DNA of 64,000 nucleotides, taken from Polychytrium aggregatum (lineage: Eukaryota; Chytridiomycota; Chytridiomycetes; Polychytriales). How positions within the stretch are numbered: the stretch's first letter is position 1; each line of letters opens with the position of its first letter. The stretch covers positions 62,001 to 126,000 of the forward strand of contig NW_026516208.1 in assembly GCF_025602895.1 (NCBI RefSeq), in the 5' to 3' direction. Below are positions 32,580 through 45,200 of this stretch, piece after piece. A program made the translations under genes and the position numbers. The notes beneath the pieces were generated by a model. That model saw only the letters and a list, made by a program, of their open reading frames with translations. It made no database searches and had not been told where the DNA came from.

Positions 32580-34626
32580 CCCGGAGAGAGACTGTGTGCT
32601 TCAATTTGGGAGGGGGTTGGGATGTGCCCTCGTTATCGATGCAGATGCACACTGGCTGGGCACCATCCACACAAATACCAGTTGCCTTGACAGATATTTA
32701 CTCCCACACTGCAGTTGTGTAGCGGATGACCTGCAGCCGGTTTTGAGCACGCTGGAGGCCCGGTATCTGCACAGGAAGAGTCGCCCCATGGGAACGCCAG
32801 AGATGAGTTGTGTGCATACTCGACCGACGCTGATAGCAACATGCCCCAGTATGGCAGTCACTCTGCTGCGAGTTCGTGTGGGAAGGCACCGTCGCTGGGA
32901 TGCTACCTTGGAAGTGTTGTCCGATTGCCTCTTGTTATTGCTCGTTGCTTATCGTCGCAGGGGCCGTGAGAACGCAGGGGTTGGTCGCCGATGGTCCCAA
33001 AACTAGTTGCGCGGGTGCGGAGACAACAACAACAGCAACGACAGTAGCAGCAGCAATAACAGCAACTAAAACGGCGACAGCGAGCAGTGGCAACTGCAGC
33101 AGTCTCTCCAGTCTGGTGGCTATTTTTGGGCGGGGAGGGGCGACCGAGATGCTCTTTCGTCCACTGAACCACCACCCCCTCTCCAGCAGGATCGAAGAAT
33201 GGCCGCTGCAGAGCGGAGTGCCCCTGGTCCAGCCGCCGACCCCAGCGGGCAAACCCAAACCGATTTCTCAATGGAAGCCGCCGTCTCGAACAAAAACGCG
33301 TGACTTTGTGTGGGCGGATGATGCATTGTTGGTGATTGAGGATGGCCCGTCCACCGCCCCAGCGTTGTGTTGGAGTAACAGAGTGCCTATGTTGAAATGG
33401 GGCACTTCAGCATGCGGATGGCTTGTGTGGGCTGGATGATGTGGATCGGCGCTCGTACCGTCGTGATGGGCTCGGCTGACGATATTGGACTGAATTCGTG
33501 AGACAGACTTGCTCCATGGCGCGGACTGGCTCCACGCATTCACTGCTCGCTCACGATACCCAGGGATATGACTTTACCCACTCGGTCGTTGCTGGCCGGG
33601 TGTGATATGATTCGACTGCGGCGTTTCTTTGTTCGAACGAGACGATGTGCCCCATTGTCTATTCAACGCCCCATGAAGTCTCTGAAATCGATCCTTCTTG
33701 GCTCTCCCTTTGCTGCATCGCTCAGAGATTCGCGAACCCCCGCTATTCCCTCGGCACCACTGCCAGTCGGTTCAGGCGGCCACCACTTTGGCACCATTCC
33801 AGTCGCACACTCCGTGAGGATCACGCACACTCGCGGCTCGGTTTTCTTTTGTGAATTTATTGTATTGATAGCATTTCAAGTCTGTAGAAAATATGCCGCT
33901 TTCAAAAAAGCAGTCCCCCCATCCACCGAAACACAGCAACAAACTTGAGGGTCCCCCACGTTTATTACCGCATCTACCCACGATCTTTTCGCAAATCAAA
34001 CACCTCTCCCCCATTAGTGCCTATGGTCCAAATAGACAGCAATAGGACTTGAACAAAACGTCGCAAATGCAAGGCAAGTGCAGGTCGAGAAGAACAGAAG
34101 AAAGAAAGAAAAAGGCAGTTTGATCAGAAAGGGCAAAAACACCACCGAACGAGCGGAGAAGAACCGGAAACGAAAGAGAAAACCCCGGGCAAAGACTGAA
34201 TAAATACCAATCCTTCTCCAAAGTAACCGCCAAGGACAAACGCGTGCAAGTAGGCTTATTGTACTGAATGTGACCGCCAGGAGAGGATGCCCTCGTAAGG
34301 GAAAAGAAATGTCCAGCAAAACTTGATCGTTCCCACTTGACACTGCCTTTGTTTTGATAGCCATGCGTGCAGCTTTGCCGCCATAGCCAAAGAAGGAGAA
34401 AATCGAAGAAAGAAAGAAAGAAAGAAAGAAAAGAGAGAAATTACCGTCTAGCCAAGCCAATTTTGCAAGAGACCCATTGGTATCGCCGTGTTGATGGAAC
34501 CGTTGCCTCCAAGACAGTGTCGAGCGTGAGTGAGGTGAGGTGAGGTGATGTGAGGTGAGGTGAGGGTGGTGTGATGGAGTTCTCAAGAGGCCTTGAGAAG
34601 GGACGGTTCATCGGGACCCGAGACGG
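32580..34626. other. Long intergenic region without recognised gene
   Basis: Upstream of the CNBD2-like gene and downstream of casein kinase I. It includes an ACA/GCA-rich stretch (33020-33100), a GAAA run near 34408-34430 and a TGAGG tandem near 34528-34566. Several frames over 100 codons are open but have biased composition and no recognisable motif, so I do not call them. Confidence 0.55.
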
Positions 34627-37216
34627 TTAGTAGCCCCTGGAGGGTCCGGGGGTGGTGTTTCGGCCAGGGACGCCAGGGGCGGGGGTCGATCCTTGCATGC
34701 TGACAGCAGCAGTAGCGACTCGAGAGCTGCTTCGTGTGACGCCGTTGTCGCCGTAGGCAGCCTGTGGCTGTATCGGAGCACCCTGGACGTTCAGGGCGCC
34801 CTGGCTGCCGCTTTGGTAGTAGTTGTTGTAGCCGTAGCCCTGGGGCTGGCCACCCATCGCAGGACCGGCGGCGGCGCCATACGAGGCTTGAGGATAGTTG
34901 GCGGCGGGGCGCGACGCCGCGGGGAGGCCGGGGGTGTTTGCAGACGCAATACGGGGCACGGCGGCGGCAGAAGGGCCGGCAGGAGCTACGGCGCGATTGC
35001 CCTGTCTGGAGGTCCGAGAGACTGAGAATCAGCAAAGCAATCCACGCAATATCCATCGTTCGTAGCGACGGCAGACATCGGGCTGGTGCAAGTGCATGCA
35101 ACCTACGCTTCCTCTTCATTGCCCTCCTGGCCGTTCTGGGCGATCAGGTTGCCAGAGCGATCTCGTCCTTCTTGCTGGAAGCCACCAAACATGGCAATGT
35201 ACAGCCCGAGTGTCAGAAGTGCCGGTTATGAGTGCACTCATTCGGCGATCCCCAGAGCCGATATACCCGCAATCGGCGCACCAATCCATGAGAGCTGCGG
35301 CAGAGAGCAATAGACACCCACCAAGTACCGCTGGACGGTCCAGTCAAAGACATAGTCGTAGTGGTAGCTCTCGCGGATGAACAGGTCGCGGAAGAGCTTG
35401 CGGAGGTACGAGTAATCGGGCTTGTCATCGAAGCGGAGGGACCGGGTGTAGTTCAGATAAACGGCGAATTCGTTCGGGAAACCTCTGCAGCGATCGAATG
35501 GAGTAGCCGATATTAGGTTTTGAGGCAAGAGCAGGATCACCTGCACAGCGCGGATACGCTCTACATGCGCCAACTCCATGGCCGCATCGAGGACTGGATG
35601 GGCTCGAGATACACACCGGCACAGGGCTTCGGTCGGGGTGGTCATCTTCTTCTCCATGATACGGTCGTACTTTTGCTTCTTGGTCGCAGCCTTGAGTCCC
35701 TGCCAGGGCAGAGAGCCGCGGCAGAAGTACATCAGGACATATCCAAGCGACTCGAGATCGTCACGGCGCGACTGCTCTGATGAGGGTGGGCGAAATTGTG
35801 CCGAAAGAGATCCAATGGAGATCCCATATGGGTTTGGATGCGGCGTGCACGTGTCGGAGGCGATAAGGGAGGTCGCCGAGCGATGAAAGATCAGGGTGGT
35901 TAGAGATATTGGTCCGGTAGCGAGCGCGGATGCGGCTTCGATTGTCAAGGATCGTTGTGGACCGTAAATGGCAGAAGAACACTGTCTGCTTCGACAGAGC
36001 CACAACCTCAATCGCGACGGGATGCACCCCGAGCCATAGCCGACTGCCCCCAGAATTCGGATACCACGGCTGCAGTGCTGCTCTGGTGGTGGCAGCGGCA
36101 CCCGGTTCGCACATTAGCACGGACACTTACCGACACCAAGATGGGTGTTGATACTGGCATATCGAGCCGTGCCAGTCAGGTTCTTGTTTTCCTTGTAGGG
36201 AATGTGGAGATGGGTTTTGGGATCGCGGTACTTCTTGGCAAGTCCAAAGTCGATGACGTTGACCTGGTTGCCGCGTTTGGCCAGACCCATCAGGAAGTTG
36301 TCGGGCTTGATATCACGGTGCAGGAAGTTCTTGGAATGGATGTACTCGACTCGGGAAATCTGTGGTGCCGACAGAGAAGCCATTAGGCGGTGTTTCGTAT
36401 TTGCAGATAGCACTAGGAACAGGCAAGCGCGAGGAGCTGGCAGCGCTGACGATGATCAGCACCGAGAGTATGCGGGTAGAACCACAGCAGGGTGACTCAC
36501 CAGCTGGTCGGCAAGGAGCAGAACGGTCTTCAAGCTGAATTTACGGCTGCAAAAGTTGAAGAGATCCTCCAAGCTCGGGCCGAGCAGATCGAGCACCATG
36601 CAGTTGTAGTCGCATTCTGTGCCAAACCAGCGAACGAAGGGAATACCGACTGACAGGACGAAACGCAGACACATGCAAGCCGGGCCCAGTTAGCTGAGAG
36701 CACATATGCATGTGACGGGTGGCAGTCTTGACCGCGACATATCCATGGCATTTACCTCCACCGGCGAGAGACTTGTAGACACGCGCTTCGTACTCCAGCT
36801 GCGGGTGCTTGGCCTTGATCGACTCTAGCTTGAGCGCAACTTCTTCGCCGTTGACGATGTTGGTACCTGGGCGTCAGAAGCACACAGGCCAAGAGGAGGA
36901 AAAGCAATCGGCCAGAGCAGCAGGGCATCAATAGAGCAGCAAACACAGCGATCAGTCTCGATAACACAGCAAAATAGCGGCAATATGGATGCCGATAGCA
37001 ACGATCATGACAATCACAGCAATGGCCGACACTCGAGACAGCTTCTGGGATCGGCAGCAGCGGCGCTGGATGACGCATCCGTGACTCACCCAGATAGATG
37101 TCGCCGAAACTTCCGCTACCGATTTTTCGTCCGATCTTGTACTTGTTTCCAACTCGCAGATCGAGCAGAGAACTCGGTGGTCCCTGGGATGACGACGATT
37201 GTGGGTTGTTTTGCAT
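34627..37216 (-). CDS. Casein kinase I (CK1 delta/epsilon, Hrr25-like)
   Basis: At least eight exons; start [14 protein letters not shown] at 37216. The kinase domain is complete: glycine loop [58 protein letters not shown] then LEDLFNFC, the catalytic loop [26 protein letters not shown] (DFG), and the CK1-specific [15 protein letters not shown] in place of APE. It continues with [27 protein letters not shown], and [10 protein letters not shown]. The C-terminal tail is Gln/Gly/Tyr/Ser-rich ([11 protein letters not shown]) and ends PGPSRGY, as in membrane- or nucleus-associated CK1 enzymes with disordered tails. Introns are short. Upstream and downstream neighbours are on the same strand but separated by about 2 kb. 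Confidence 0.93.
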
Positions 37217-39297
37217 GGTGACGATGGGGAGTGGGGGGGGGATAAAATACAACTGAGGCTCTAGCTGCAGGTGGTGACGGTGGTGAGGTCGAAAATGAAG
37301 TCAGCATCGCATTTGCTGTCGCTTGTCCATTTGCGCTGGCGAGCAAAGAGTTGAGACGGGATAGAGGGTAGCGCCGATATCCAGGTCGCGTTGGGGTCGG
37401 GGCGAGTGCGGATAATTACATGTGGATGTGCTGAGGAGGCCGGTTCGAAGACGGGTGAAGGCCTCAGCTCAAGAGTCTGGGATCGGTTGCGACGGGCAAC
37501 AGACGATAAGCGCAAGGACCACCAGGGCGTATCGTTCAAGAGGCGCGAGTAAAAGGTCGGAGAGCAATTCGCGAGCGATTGCAGCGGCCGGACCACAGGT
37601 CGATAGATTTGCAGGCGACGGCCAACGGCGTTGGGATGGACGCCGAGCGAGGAGGGAGGCGAAGCAGATGTCAACGACAAGGCAGACACGCGATGAGGGC
37701 AACCCGACAGGGCAAGGCTTGAGCGGCGACGAGAACGACACGAATTCGCTGATGCGAGCCGGTGCAAAAAACGCCAGCAGAGAGGGGATGTCCTTCCGGT
37801 CCGGCAGGAGAGAATCCCGGCGCGTACCTTATTTTGCGTTCGGGAGGAGCTGGTGTGGGCCAGCAGCAAAGCAATGCGACAGACCAAGAGCAGAGACAGA
37901 GGGGTATAGACCGGCGACTGGGGTCAATCGAAAGCCGCAGAGAAGCGATATCGACGGACAATGCACCTCACGGAAGGACCTGACATATAGGTCCACCTGC
38001 CAAAAGGCAAAACCCCTCCTCACGCCCCGAAGCGCTATTGTGCTTGGCCCGCAATGCCACAGGGCGAGCGCTTTGCGGGTTGATTGGGGGAGAGCCGCTG
38101 TGCCGTGGCTGCTGATGCTGCTTGCTGCTGCTGATGTTGCTGTTGTTGCTGATGCCACACAATGCGAACATGTGGTCGAATCGGTATCGCAGAGGGGCAA
38201 CAGCTCTGCTTTGTCTCTTTTCAGGCAGACAGGCAGACAGACAGACAGGCAGACAGACAGACAGCAGCTAACGCATCCAGAACACAGCCGCCATCCGTCG
38301 CTCCCTCCGTCAATTACAACCAGGACAAAGCTGACGACACCAAAACAGCTTCACAGCACGATGCTCACCTCTGCAGCTACAGAAGGAGGCGGAGATATTT
38401 TTGGTGGTCCGGTACGTATGAGACCCAGCAGTGGCGGTGGGACCAGAAGAGGCGAGATGGGCAAGGTCAGAGATTCCGAGTTTTTGTTTGGAGGCGGGGG
38501 TGTGCTCGCAAAACGCAGGACAGCGAGGCCAGAGAGCGCGGCGAGAGCGCCGCCAACGGGAGCGAGGACGCGGCGAGAGCACAGCGAGGCCCCGGCGAGG
38601 CCTGCTGGAATAGGGATCTCGGGTCTGTGACACGGAGAAGGCAGCCGAGGCCCATCGGGGCAGAGCGACTCTCGCCTGCTGGTCTGATGATGGCCTGGAG
38701 CCGACAAACAGGGAGACACCAGCGCCGGAACGAAACAGAACAGAACGGCAGCCAGCAGGGCCTTTTCCGTCGCCGGCAAGTCGTCGGGCAGACGGGTGCC
38801 CTCTTGCCTACCTGGGTGCCCAGCAGGAAAGCCGGCGGCCGGTCGGGAGCAGAGATGGGGGAGAAAGGACAGGGGCACCACAGCAGCGACGCCAGACCCT
38901 CCTCTTGGCTGCTGCTGCTGCTGCTGCTGCTGCGGTGGTGGGGCGCTCCCGCCATGTCCAGAACAGCCGGCTGCACACACACACACATTAACGCCAGACA
39001 CTGCCTGTGGCAGCGCTGCTTTGTCGAGCCGTTGTGGCGAACGCATTGGCCGTTGGAGGAACGGAAAGGAAGGAAGGGGGGCACTGATGATTACCAACAT
39101 AGATGTACATATCAACATATAATGCATCGTCTAACAATTGTCGCGCTTCTCTATCTCGTCCTGGCCAGCAGCAGACTCAGCACCATCGTATCAGGATCGT
39201 CGGACAACACGCCAGCCGGCTCCTCGGACAAGCAATCCAGCCCCGGCAGTCGGACAGGGCACCCGTTGCCCAGGCGGCATGGCATTTGCCGGGCTGG
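37217..39297. other. Upstream region of casein kinase I
   Basis: A 2-kb gap containing a CAGACAGG-type tandem (38222-38266) and a CTG run (38908-38935). The 402-codon plus-strand frame at 37422-38630 and the 258-codon minus-strand frame at 38351-39127 have no motif and biased composition, so neither is called. Confidence 0.55.
38222..38266. repeat. (CAGA/CAGG)n tetranucleotide tandem repeat
   Basis: Eleven consecutive tetramers of CAGA with interspersed CAGG. Confidence 0.9.
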
Positions 39298-41430
39298 CTA
39301 CAGCGTCGAGTGAATCCATGACTTTTCGCCGGAGACCGGGATATCCATGCTGCCAAAGGCCGGCAGAGTCGAGACCATCCCGTCGAAGCCTTGTGGGGCA
39401 AGCGCACCTCCGACCCGGCCAAACTGGGGCGCTGCCAAGCTGGAGCGGAAGCGGTTGAGCTGGAGCTGGTTCTGCAGCGTGTGCAGGGTCTTGAGCAGCT
39501 CCATGTTCTCTGTCTCGAGCTCCTTGGTGAACTCGACCGTGCGGTTCAGAATGGTGCTCTTGCTGCTGCCTTCCTTCAGGCCCGGAACGATCTGGTTCAG
39601 AGTCTCGAAGCCTTCGCGAATCAAGTTTCGTCGCCGCTGTTCCGACATGATGTGGTTGAACTTTTTCTCCTGCTCGGTGAGGAGCTCCCGCCGCTTGCGC
39701 GAGGCTCCGTCCTTCTTCTTCAGACCGTCATCCAGGAAATCTGCGGCTCCGTCGACAGACTCGGGCTTGACAGCCGTGCCGTCCGGAGTCTCGGGCAGCG
39801 ATGACTCGGTCTCGGAGAGCTTGTCGCCGTTGTCGTTTGATGATGATGCCGGCGGCGAGACCGACTTGAGCCTCTTGGTCGTCTTGGCTTGCGGATCGGT
39901 GACTTTCCGCTTGACATATGTCCGTCGCGGGGGCTGTGGCTGGGACATTTGCAGGGCAGACGACGAATGCGGGCTGGATGCGGAAGGCAGCACAGATGAC
40001 AGAGAGTCTTGGCTGCCCTTGAGGGTGTTGATGTGGTCCAGCAGCGGTTGCAGTGGACTGGGATCTTGCGGAGATTGCGGGACAAGGTATAGTGATTGAG
40101 ACGAGTTCATGGAGGACGAGGTGCCCGAATGGGACATGTCCGAGCCAAAGGCCGAAACCAGCGACGAGATGCCGGAGGATACGTCGCCCGAGTAGGGCTT
40201 ATCCCCAGCAACGCCAAAGCCCATGCCAGGACCCAGCGACGGGTTCTGGGCTGGCTGGTGGATCGAGCTGCTGAGACCCTGGAAAGCATCGGTCATGAGT
40301 GAGGGAGTCTGGACCTGCGGCGCAAGCTGCTGGGCAAAGTGGTTGAGGCGCTGCTGGAACGACTTGAAGGGGTCCGGCTGGAACATGTGTTGCTTCATGG
40401 ATTCGTACGGTTGGGTGAGGGTAATGGAGTCGAGGTGGGCATTGGAGCGAGACTGGGCAAGCGACATGGGATTGGATGCATTGGGCTGGCCAGAGAATGT
40501 GGAGTTGTCTGGCAGCATCGGCCACGGGGCTGTCGGTGTCTGGGCGTTCCAGGCAAGTTGCGAAGACTTTGAGACGAGACCAGGGCCTGACGGTGCAAAC
40601 GGCACTGGCAGCGAGCCAGATGTTTTGAGCGGGGTCGAGAAAGGCGCCGAGCCGTCGGTGGCCATGACTTGGCTGATATGGGCAGGATCGAGGAAGCTGT
40701 TGGACAGAACCGGGGTGGTATTGGCCGAGTTGGCAGAGCCGATCAGGTCCAGAAACTCGCTGAAGAGCTCGTATTCTTCCCGACAGAGGATCTGCGAGTC
40801 CGAGGTGACATTGATATCCTGCAAGGTCAGCAGCGACGGCGACATGGGACACGGGATCGAGATGCTCTCAAAGTCTGGGTGGTGCCGCACAGCGGAGAGA
40901 GATAGGGAGCAGAGTCAGAGGGTGGTTGCGGTTGCGGTTGCGGTGGCCGAAGCGATAGGTGCTCGGGTCGGGGCCCGGTGCCGACGGCTGCAAGTGCATG
41001 AGGAGTTGCAACAGTGTGGTGCGGTTCCGTATCGGAAGCAGCGGGACTGGAAAGCAATGGTCAAGCCCCAATCGGGACCCGGCCGCAGATAGCAGCGCTT
41101 ACCGCCAGGCGGGCCGAGCTCGGGCTTTGTGGCCATGACGGAGCCAGCGTCAAGCGAAAGCTCAGGCATGGCCATGCCGTTTTCTCGGACACCAAAGAAA
41201 CGAGCCGACAGGGGATCGACGGGTGTGTTGAGCAGTGGCGAATGCAAGAGGAAGGACGGCTGCAGCTTTGGCGAGATGGGTCGTTGGAGCTTTGGCGAGA
41301 TGGGCGGCTGGAGCATGCCGAGGGAGGACGACACCAGGTGATGGGCCGGGGTGGGAGATGATCCAGGCAGCGTGAAGAACTGCGGTGGTTTGGCCGCGGC
41401 ATCGGAGAGGAAGGCAGAGGACGAGTCCAT
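39298..41430 (-). CDS. bHLH-leucine zipper transcription factor
   Basis: Exons 41430-41103 and 40874-39298 join in frame to 634 residues. The first 480 residues are Ser/Pro/Gln-rich, probably disordered activation regions. A basic helix-loop-helix follows near residues 505-565: KKFNHIMSEQRRRNLIREGF (H..E..RR type, predicted E-box binder), then LNQIVPGLKEGSSKSTILNR and TVEFTKELETENMELLKTLH, running straight into a heptad-leucine zipper (L..L..LQNQLQL). The fungal bHLH-zip class includes regulators of phospholipid, phosphate and carbon metabolism; the target here cannot be inferred. A bipartite basic patch (KRKVTDPQAKTTKRLK) precedes the domain and could act as a nuclear localisation signal. 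Confidence 0.88.
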
Positions 41431-42693
41431 TGGTGCGTGGATGGACAGATGCGAGCGGGTGACGGAAAGGAAAGGAAAGGAAAGCAGCGGAAAGAAACGG
41501 CAGAGCGAGACAGACGATGTGCGATCGGGAATGCCGTTGGTTCAGCCAAACGGAGGGGGTGTCAAGTGAGATGCCGCCAAGGGGATGCAGTCAAACAGAT
41601 GGAGCCAAACAGATGCAATGGATGGAGATGTCGATGAGAGACAGTCCAGATACGATGTCGCCAAGCGGACGCAGTCGGATCGGCGGACGGAGGGATGAGT
41701 GAGTGAATGAATGGGTGGATGGACGCAGCCCAATGGATATTGTTGATGGATGCTATCGATGGATGTTGTCGATGGATGCTGTCAATGGAAGGAATCAACG
41801 GGAGTGCAGTCGACTGGATGCTATCGGACGCAATCAGATGCGGGTCGGCCGGGGTGATAACATGAATCGCTTTCAGATGCAAACGAGGCGGGGAGGTGAC
41901 GTCCACCAGTGGCAGCCAAGGCGATCGCTCGCTGCGTGCGCTCGTTGGTGCGCTGGTTTTGTGCGCTCTCGCTGGTGCTGCCGTTGCTTGTCTGGCCGCG
42001 GTGTCCCCGTGCCCGGCGCCGTTTTTGGCCGCCCGCCCGTCTCGGCCCTCTCGCCCCGCCTCGCTGGCGGACGGCCTCTGTCACATGCAATCGGCATATG
42101 CCAGCGCCCGGAAGTGTGTCGGTTTTGCCTGTTGGGCCGGCCTTGTGCCGCTGCACAGCGCGGGCGCCCTGCCTCTGTGGGGGCTGTGTCGCCCTTGCGT
42201 GTGTGTGTGTGCGCAGGTCACCTGCCCGCCGCCCGCCCAGTCTCGCCCGATCTCGCCCGGTCTCGCCGGGCCTCGGTCGTGCTGTGTGGGCCACCAGGCC
42301 AAACAGAGCGGTCTGCTGGTGGGCCGCCAGACCGGGAGATTCGTTTCAGCCCCTGGACGCCTGGCCAAAACGGACGGGCTGCTGCGCTGCTGCTGCCCTG
42401 CTGTTGATGTACCCGTACACTCGCACGGTTGCGGTCTCGATGGGCCGCGATCGGCTGGCAGCCAACATCGTTCCCAGGCTGCATTCAAATGGCCATCGCA
42501 CCGAGTTGTCCCGCAGGAATATCGTATCCGCCATGCAATGCCATGCAGCCCGATAGAGTGCAATGTAATGTGATTCTGGATCTGCAACAGAGGCACCAAT
42601 GCCTTCAAAAAACAGCACGACCCGCTTCATTGCGCTTGTTGTCTGCTGTTGCGCAAAGGCACCTTCGCCGTGGCCGTGTTGCCGCCTTGCGTG
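41431..42693. other. Intergenic region between bHLH gene and NSE4
   Basis: Contains degenerate GATGGATG-type short repeats (41700-41800), which probably belong to the bHLH gene's leader or promoter, and a TCTCGCCCGG-rich stretch (42230-42270). Open frames here share no motif with known proteins. Confidence 0.55.
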
Positions 42694-44893
42694 TCAGCCA
42701 TACCACTTGCCGGTCGAGGCTGCGTCCACAGTCGACTCACGCGTCGGCAATATCGATGGCGGGCGGATGTCGTACACCTCCTTGAGCGTCTGGGTGGCCG
42801 GGGCGGAAGAATGGTTAGTTTGCCCTGTGATGCTTTGCCGGCCAGAGCCACCAGTGTCTGAGGATCCTGCTCACGATGTGGCGGCCCTGGGTGGTCTCGA
42901 GACCATACGGCGGCCCCTCCTCTTGCCACCAGGACCAGCAGCAGCGCCGTATCTGGATGCCGCGTCGCTCGTCGATGCAGCATCTCCAGCAGCCCGGTGA
43001 TACTTGCGCGCAGGTTCCGGTCTGCGCCCAGACGGCATTCCCACGCAAATTTGCCTCGCCAGATGCACGTTCCATCAACGCTATCGAAGGCTCATGGCCG
43101 GTGCCTCTCCCGGCCAGCGCTTATCGCATGCTCGCAGTTGGTGCCCATGGCGGCTACTCACATCCCAAGTGTCCTGGTCGAACTGCAGAATCAGCTGCTT
43201 CTTGGTCAGTCCATCGTCGTAGTTCTCCTGTGTCGGTGGCCGCTCTGTCTGCAGCATGGGCTCGCCAGTCTCCTCGTCGTCAAAGATGCTTGCTCGGCCG
43301 TCGCGGATCAGAAACGACAGGTAAAACAGATTCTCGACCGATTGCGAGAACGAGTCCGGGTTGATGATGAACCGGAACACGTTGATGCGCCCGCATTCGT
43401 GTAGCTTCGCAGCAATCATCGATACCATTCCGGTTGTGCCGTGGTCGTGTCGCTGGATATCTTGTTCTCGAAGCTGTGGAGCAAAATCGACGGCCACAGT
43501 GATGAGACGAGACACGCGGCCTTCTGAACTTCTGGAACGACATGGCTCGCTCCGCTGCGTCCGCGCATTGTGCGGGCGGCTGTCATAGCGCTTTCCCTTG
43601 GCATGGTCTTGGATCGTCCAGGTGGTGCCGAGCCCCCTGTAGCCAAGTTACATACACGAGGGGCCAGCGGCGGACAGCGCTAGACAAGCAGTCTTGACCA
43701 TTCTTCCTCACCTCCTGCGGCTTCACCAGGTCTCGCTGGTCTTTGACAAGCTTGGCCGACCGCTTTGGCACGGCGCGCACTTTCTCCTCGATCGTCAGCG
43801 GCCCAAACCTGCGGAATACAAGCCCCGTAGCTCTGTCAGCTGTCACCTCCACAATTGTATCTGGACGGACGAGGTTGTGTATCGATCCTGGACTCTGACC
43901 GCCCTCGGCTGTGCAGACCACTTGGTTATGTGAGGCACATTCGTCATCGTGCGCTTGACGCCTCTGACTCACATGAAGCCCACGGTCGGTGCCTTGGCGA
44001 GATGACGGGCAGTGATCCGCTCCATGTCCTTGAGCCCCTTGGTCAAATCGTTCTGCACTTGGCCGTCGTTCTCAAAGTGGCCGTACAGCCGTGTTCCGAT
44101 GGATCGGATCAGCTGATTGATGTCAAAGCCAGCGCCGTCGACTCGGATCTTCTTGACTCGCTCCAGCCCAAAGCCCGTGGTCATCACGAGCAGTTTGGAG
44201 TCAAGCACAGCTTCGTTTGTTGATTGAACTGCGTGCCAAATCCGAGGCCGGTTGTGAGTCTCTTGCAGATCTATTCGGCCGTAGCCATATACACAGCCCG
44301 AGCAGCGTCGGGACTGGCGGCACCGGCGCCAAGATGATAGGCTCGACCTACCTTGCGAAAACAGTTCGGACTGTCCATCCATAACCTCGTCGAGCGTCTT
44401 GTTGCTGGGATCCATGAGCTTGTGGCGATATTCTGTCTCGGAGAGTGTCATATAGATCCGGGAGCACAGTGAGCGGCCGGCACAGAGCTGATCAGCAACA
44501 TCCCAGCCAAGTAATGGGCGGAGTCGAAGGGGGAGTCGCCGAGGTGAAGCTACACACCAACAGTGCGCAATGTGCCAACAGGCCCCATAATCGGCCTGCA
44601 ATCGGTGTGCCCTCGTCCACAAAACCAGAGATCTGCATCCGCATCCGCCGTTCTCGGGCGACATATCCGCACCCGTGCCATCAGTCCAAAGACCCAGACA
44701 CTCCCATGTGTCGAAGCATACCGGGATCCTCGGCCTGCGAAAGCATATCCCGATAGCGCCGCTTCAGTTTCCGGGCCTCGTCCTTGGACTGGTTGCCAAA
44801 GACCCGATCATTGATTTGGATGAGGTGGGAGCCAGACGAATCAATCTGGCTGCCGGCCTCCGCCGCATGGCGGCTCCCGTTGGGCTGCGACAT
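42694..44893 (-). CDS. NSE4: NSE4, kleisin subunit of the Smc5/6 complex
   Basis: About six exons. The start at 44893 (MSQPNGSRHAAEAGS) is followed by the N-terminal KLKRRYRDMLSQAED segment, typical of Nse4 (R..YR.L...). Middle exons carry AVLDSKLLVMTTGFGLERVK and INQLIRSIGTRL. The C-terminal domain is clear: FRFIINPDSFSQSVENLFYL then SFLIRDGRASIF, TKKQLILQFDQDTWD and, after an intron (43162 to about 42813), TLKEVYDIRPPSILPTRE. This matches the Nse4 C-terminal winged-helix region that binds the Smc head. It ends WYG at 42694. Nse4 bridges the heads of Smc5 and Smc6; the Smc6 gene is in the same window. Exon joins in the middle were not all verified. Confidence 0.85.
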
Positions 44894-45200
44894 ATGCTGT
44901 GTGCTTTGCGGCTTGTGATATGATTTGTGATTGTGATTTGTGATTTGTGGCTCGGTGTGCTTCTTGTGGTGACGTCTGCGGTAGCGCCGGGTTGTTGATC
45001 AGGCAAAGTCGTTGTCAGCAAGTCGTCGATCCGGGCGGGCGATCCTGGGGTCGTGCAAGCCAGCCAGCAGCGCCCCAGCCGGGATCGATGTGCACGTGGT
45101 TGCCTGCTATGAATTTCATTTCGGGCCAGCACCAACTTTCGGGCCTCTTTGGCGGCTCTCCTCGCTCTCCGGGCTTGGTCCTGATCGCCTCTCCGGCACC
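44894..45200. other. Divergent promoter region of NSE4 and the bZIP gene
   Basis: A 307-base gap between two divergently transcribed genes, with a GTGATTTGTGATTTGTG direct repeat at about 44920-44950. Confidence 0.5.

Noticed and set aside
32876-33439. 187-codon plus-strand frame upstream of the CNBD2-like gene
   Set aside because: Composition follows an ACA/GCA-rich low-complexity stretch and no motif is visible.
37422-38630. 402-codon plus-strand frame as a gene
   Set aside because: Composition is Arg/Gln/Ser-biased with no motif, it includes a CAGA tetramer repeat, and it overlaps the presumed casein kinase I promoter.
38351-39127. 258-codon minus-strand frame as a gene
   Set aside because: Pro/Ser/Leu-rich with a CTG-run-encoded Gln tract and no recognisable domain; not enough support.
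41703-42407. 234-codon frame between the bHLH and NSE4 genes
   Set aside because: All three plus frames are open here because of GC-rich repeats; none has a recognisable domain.
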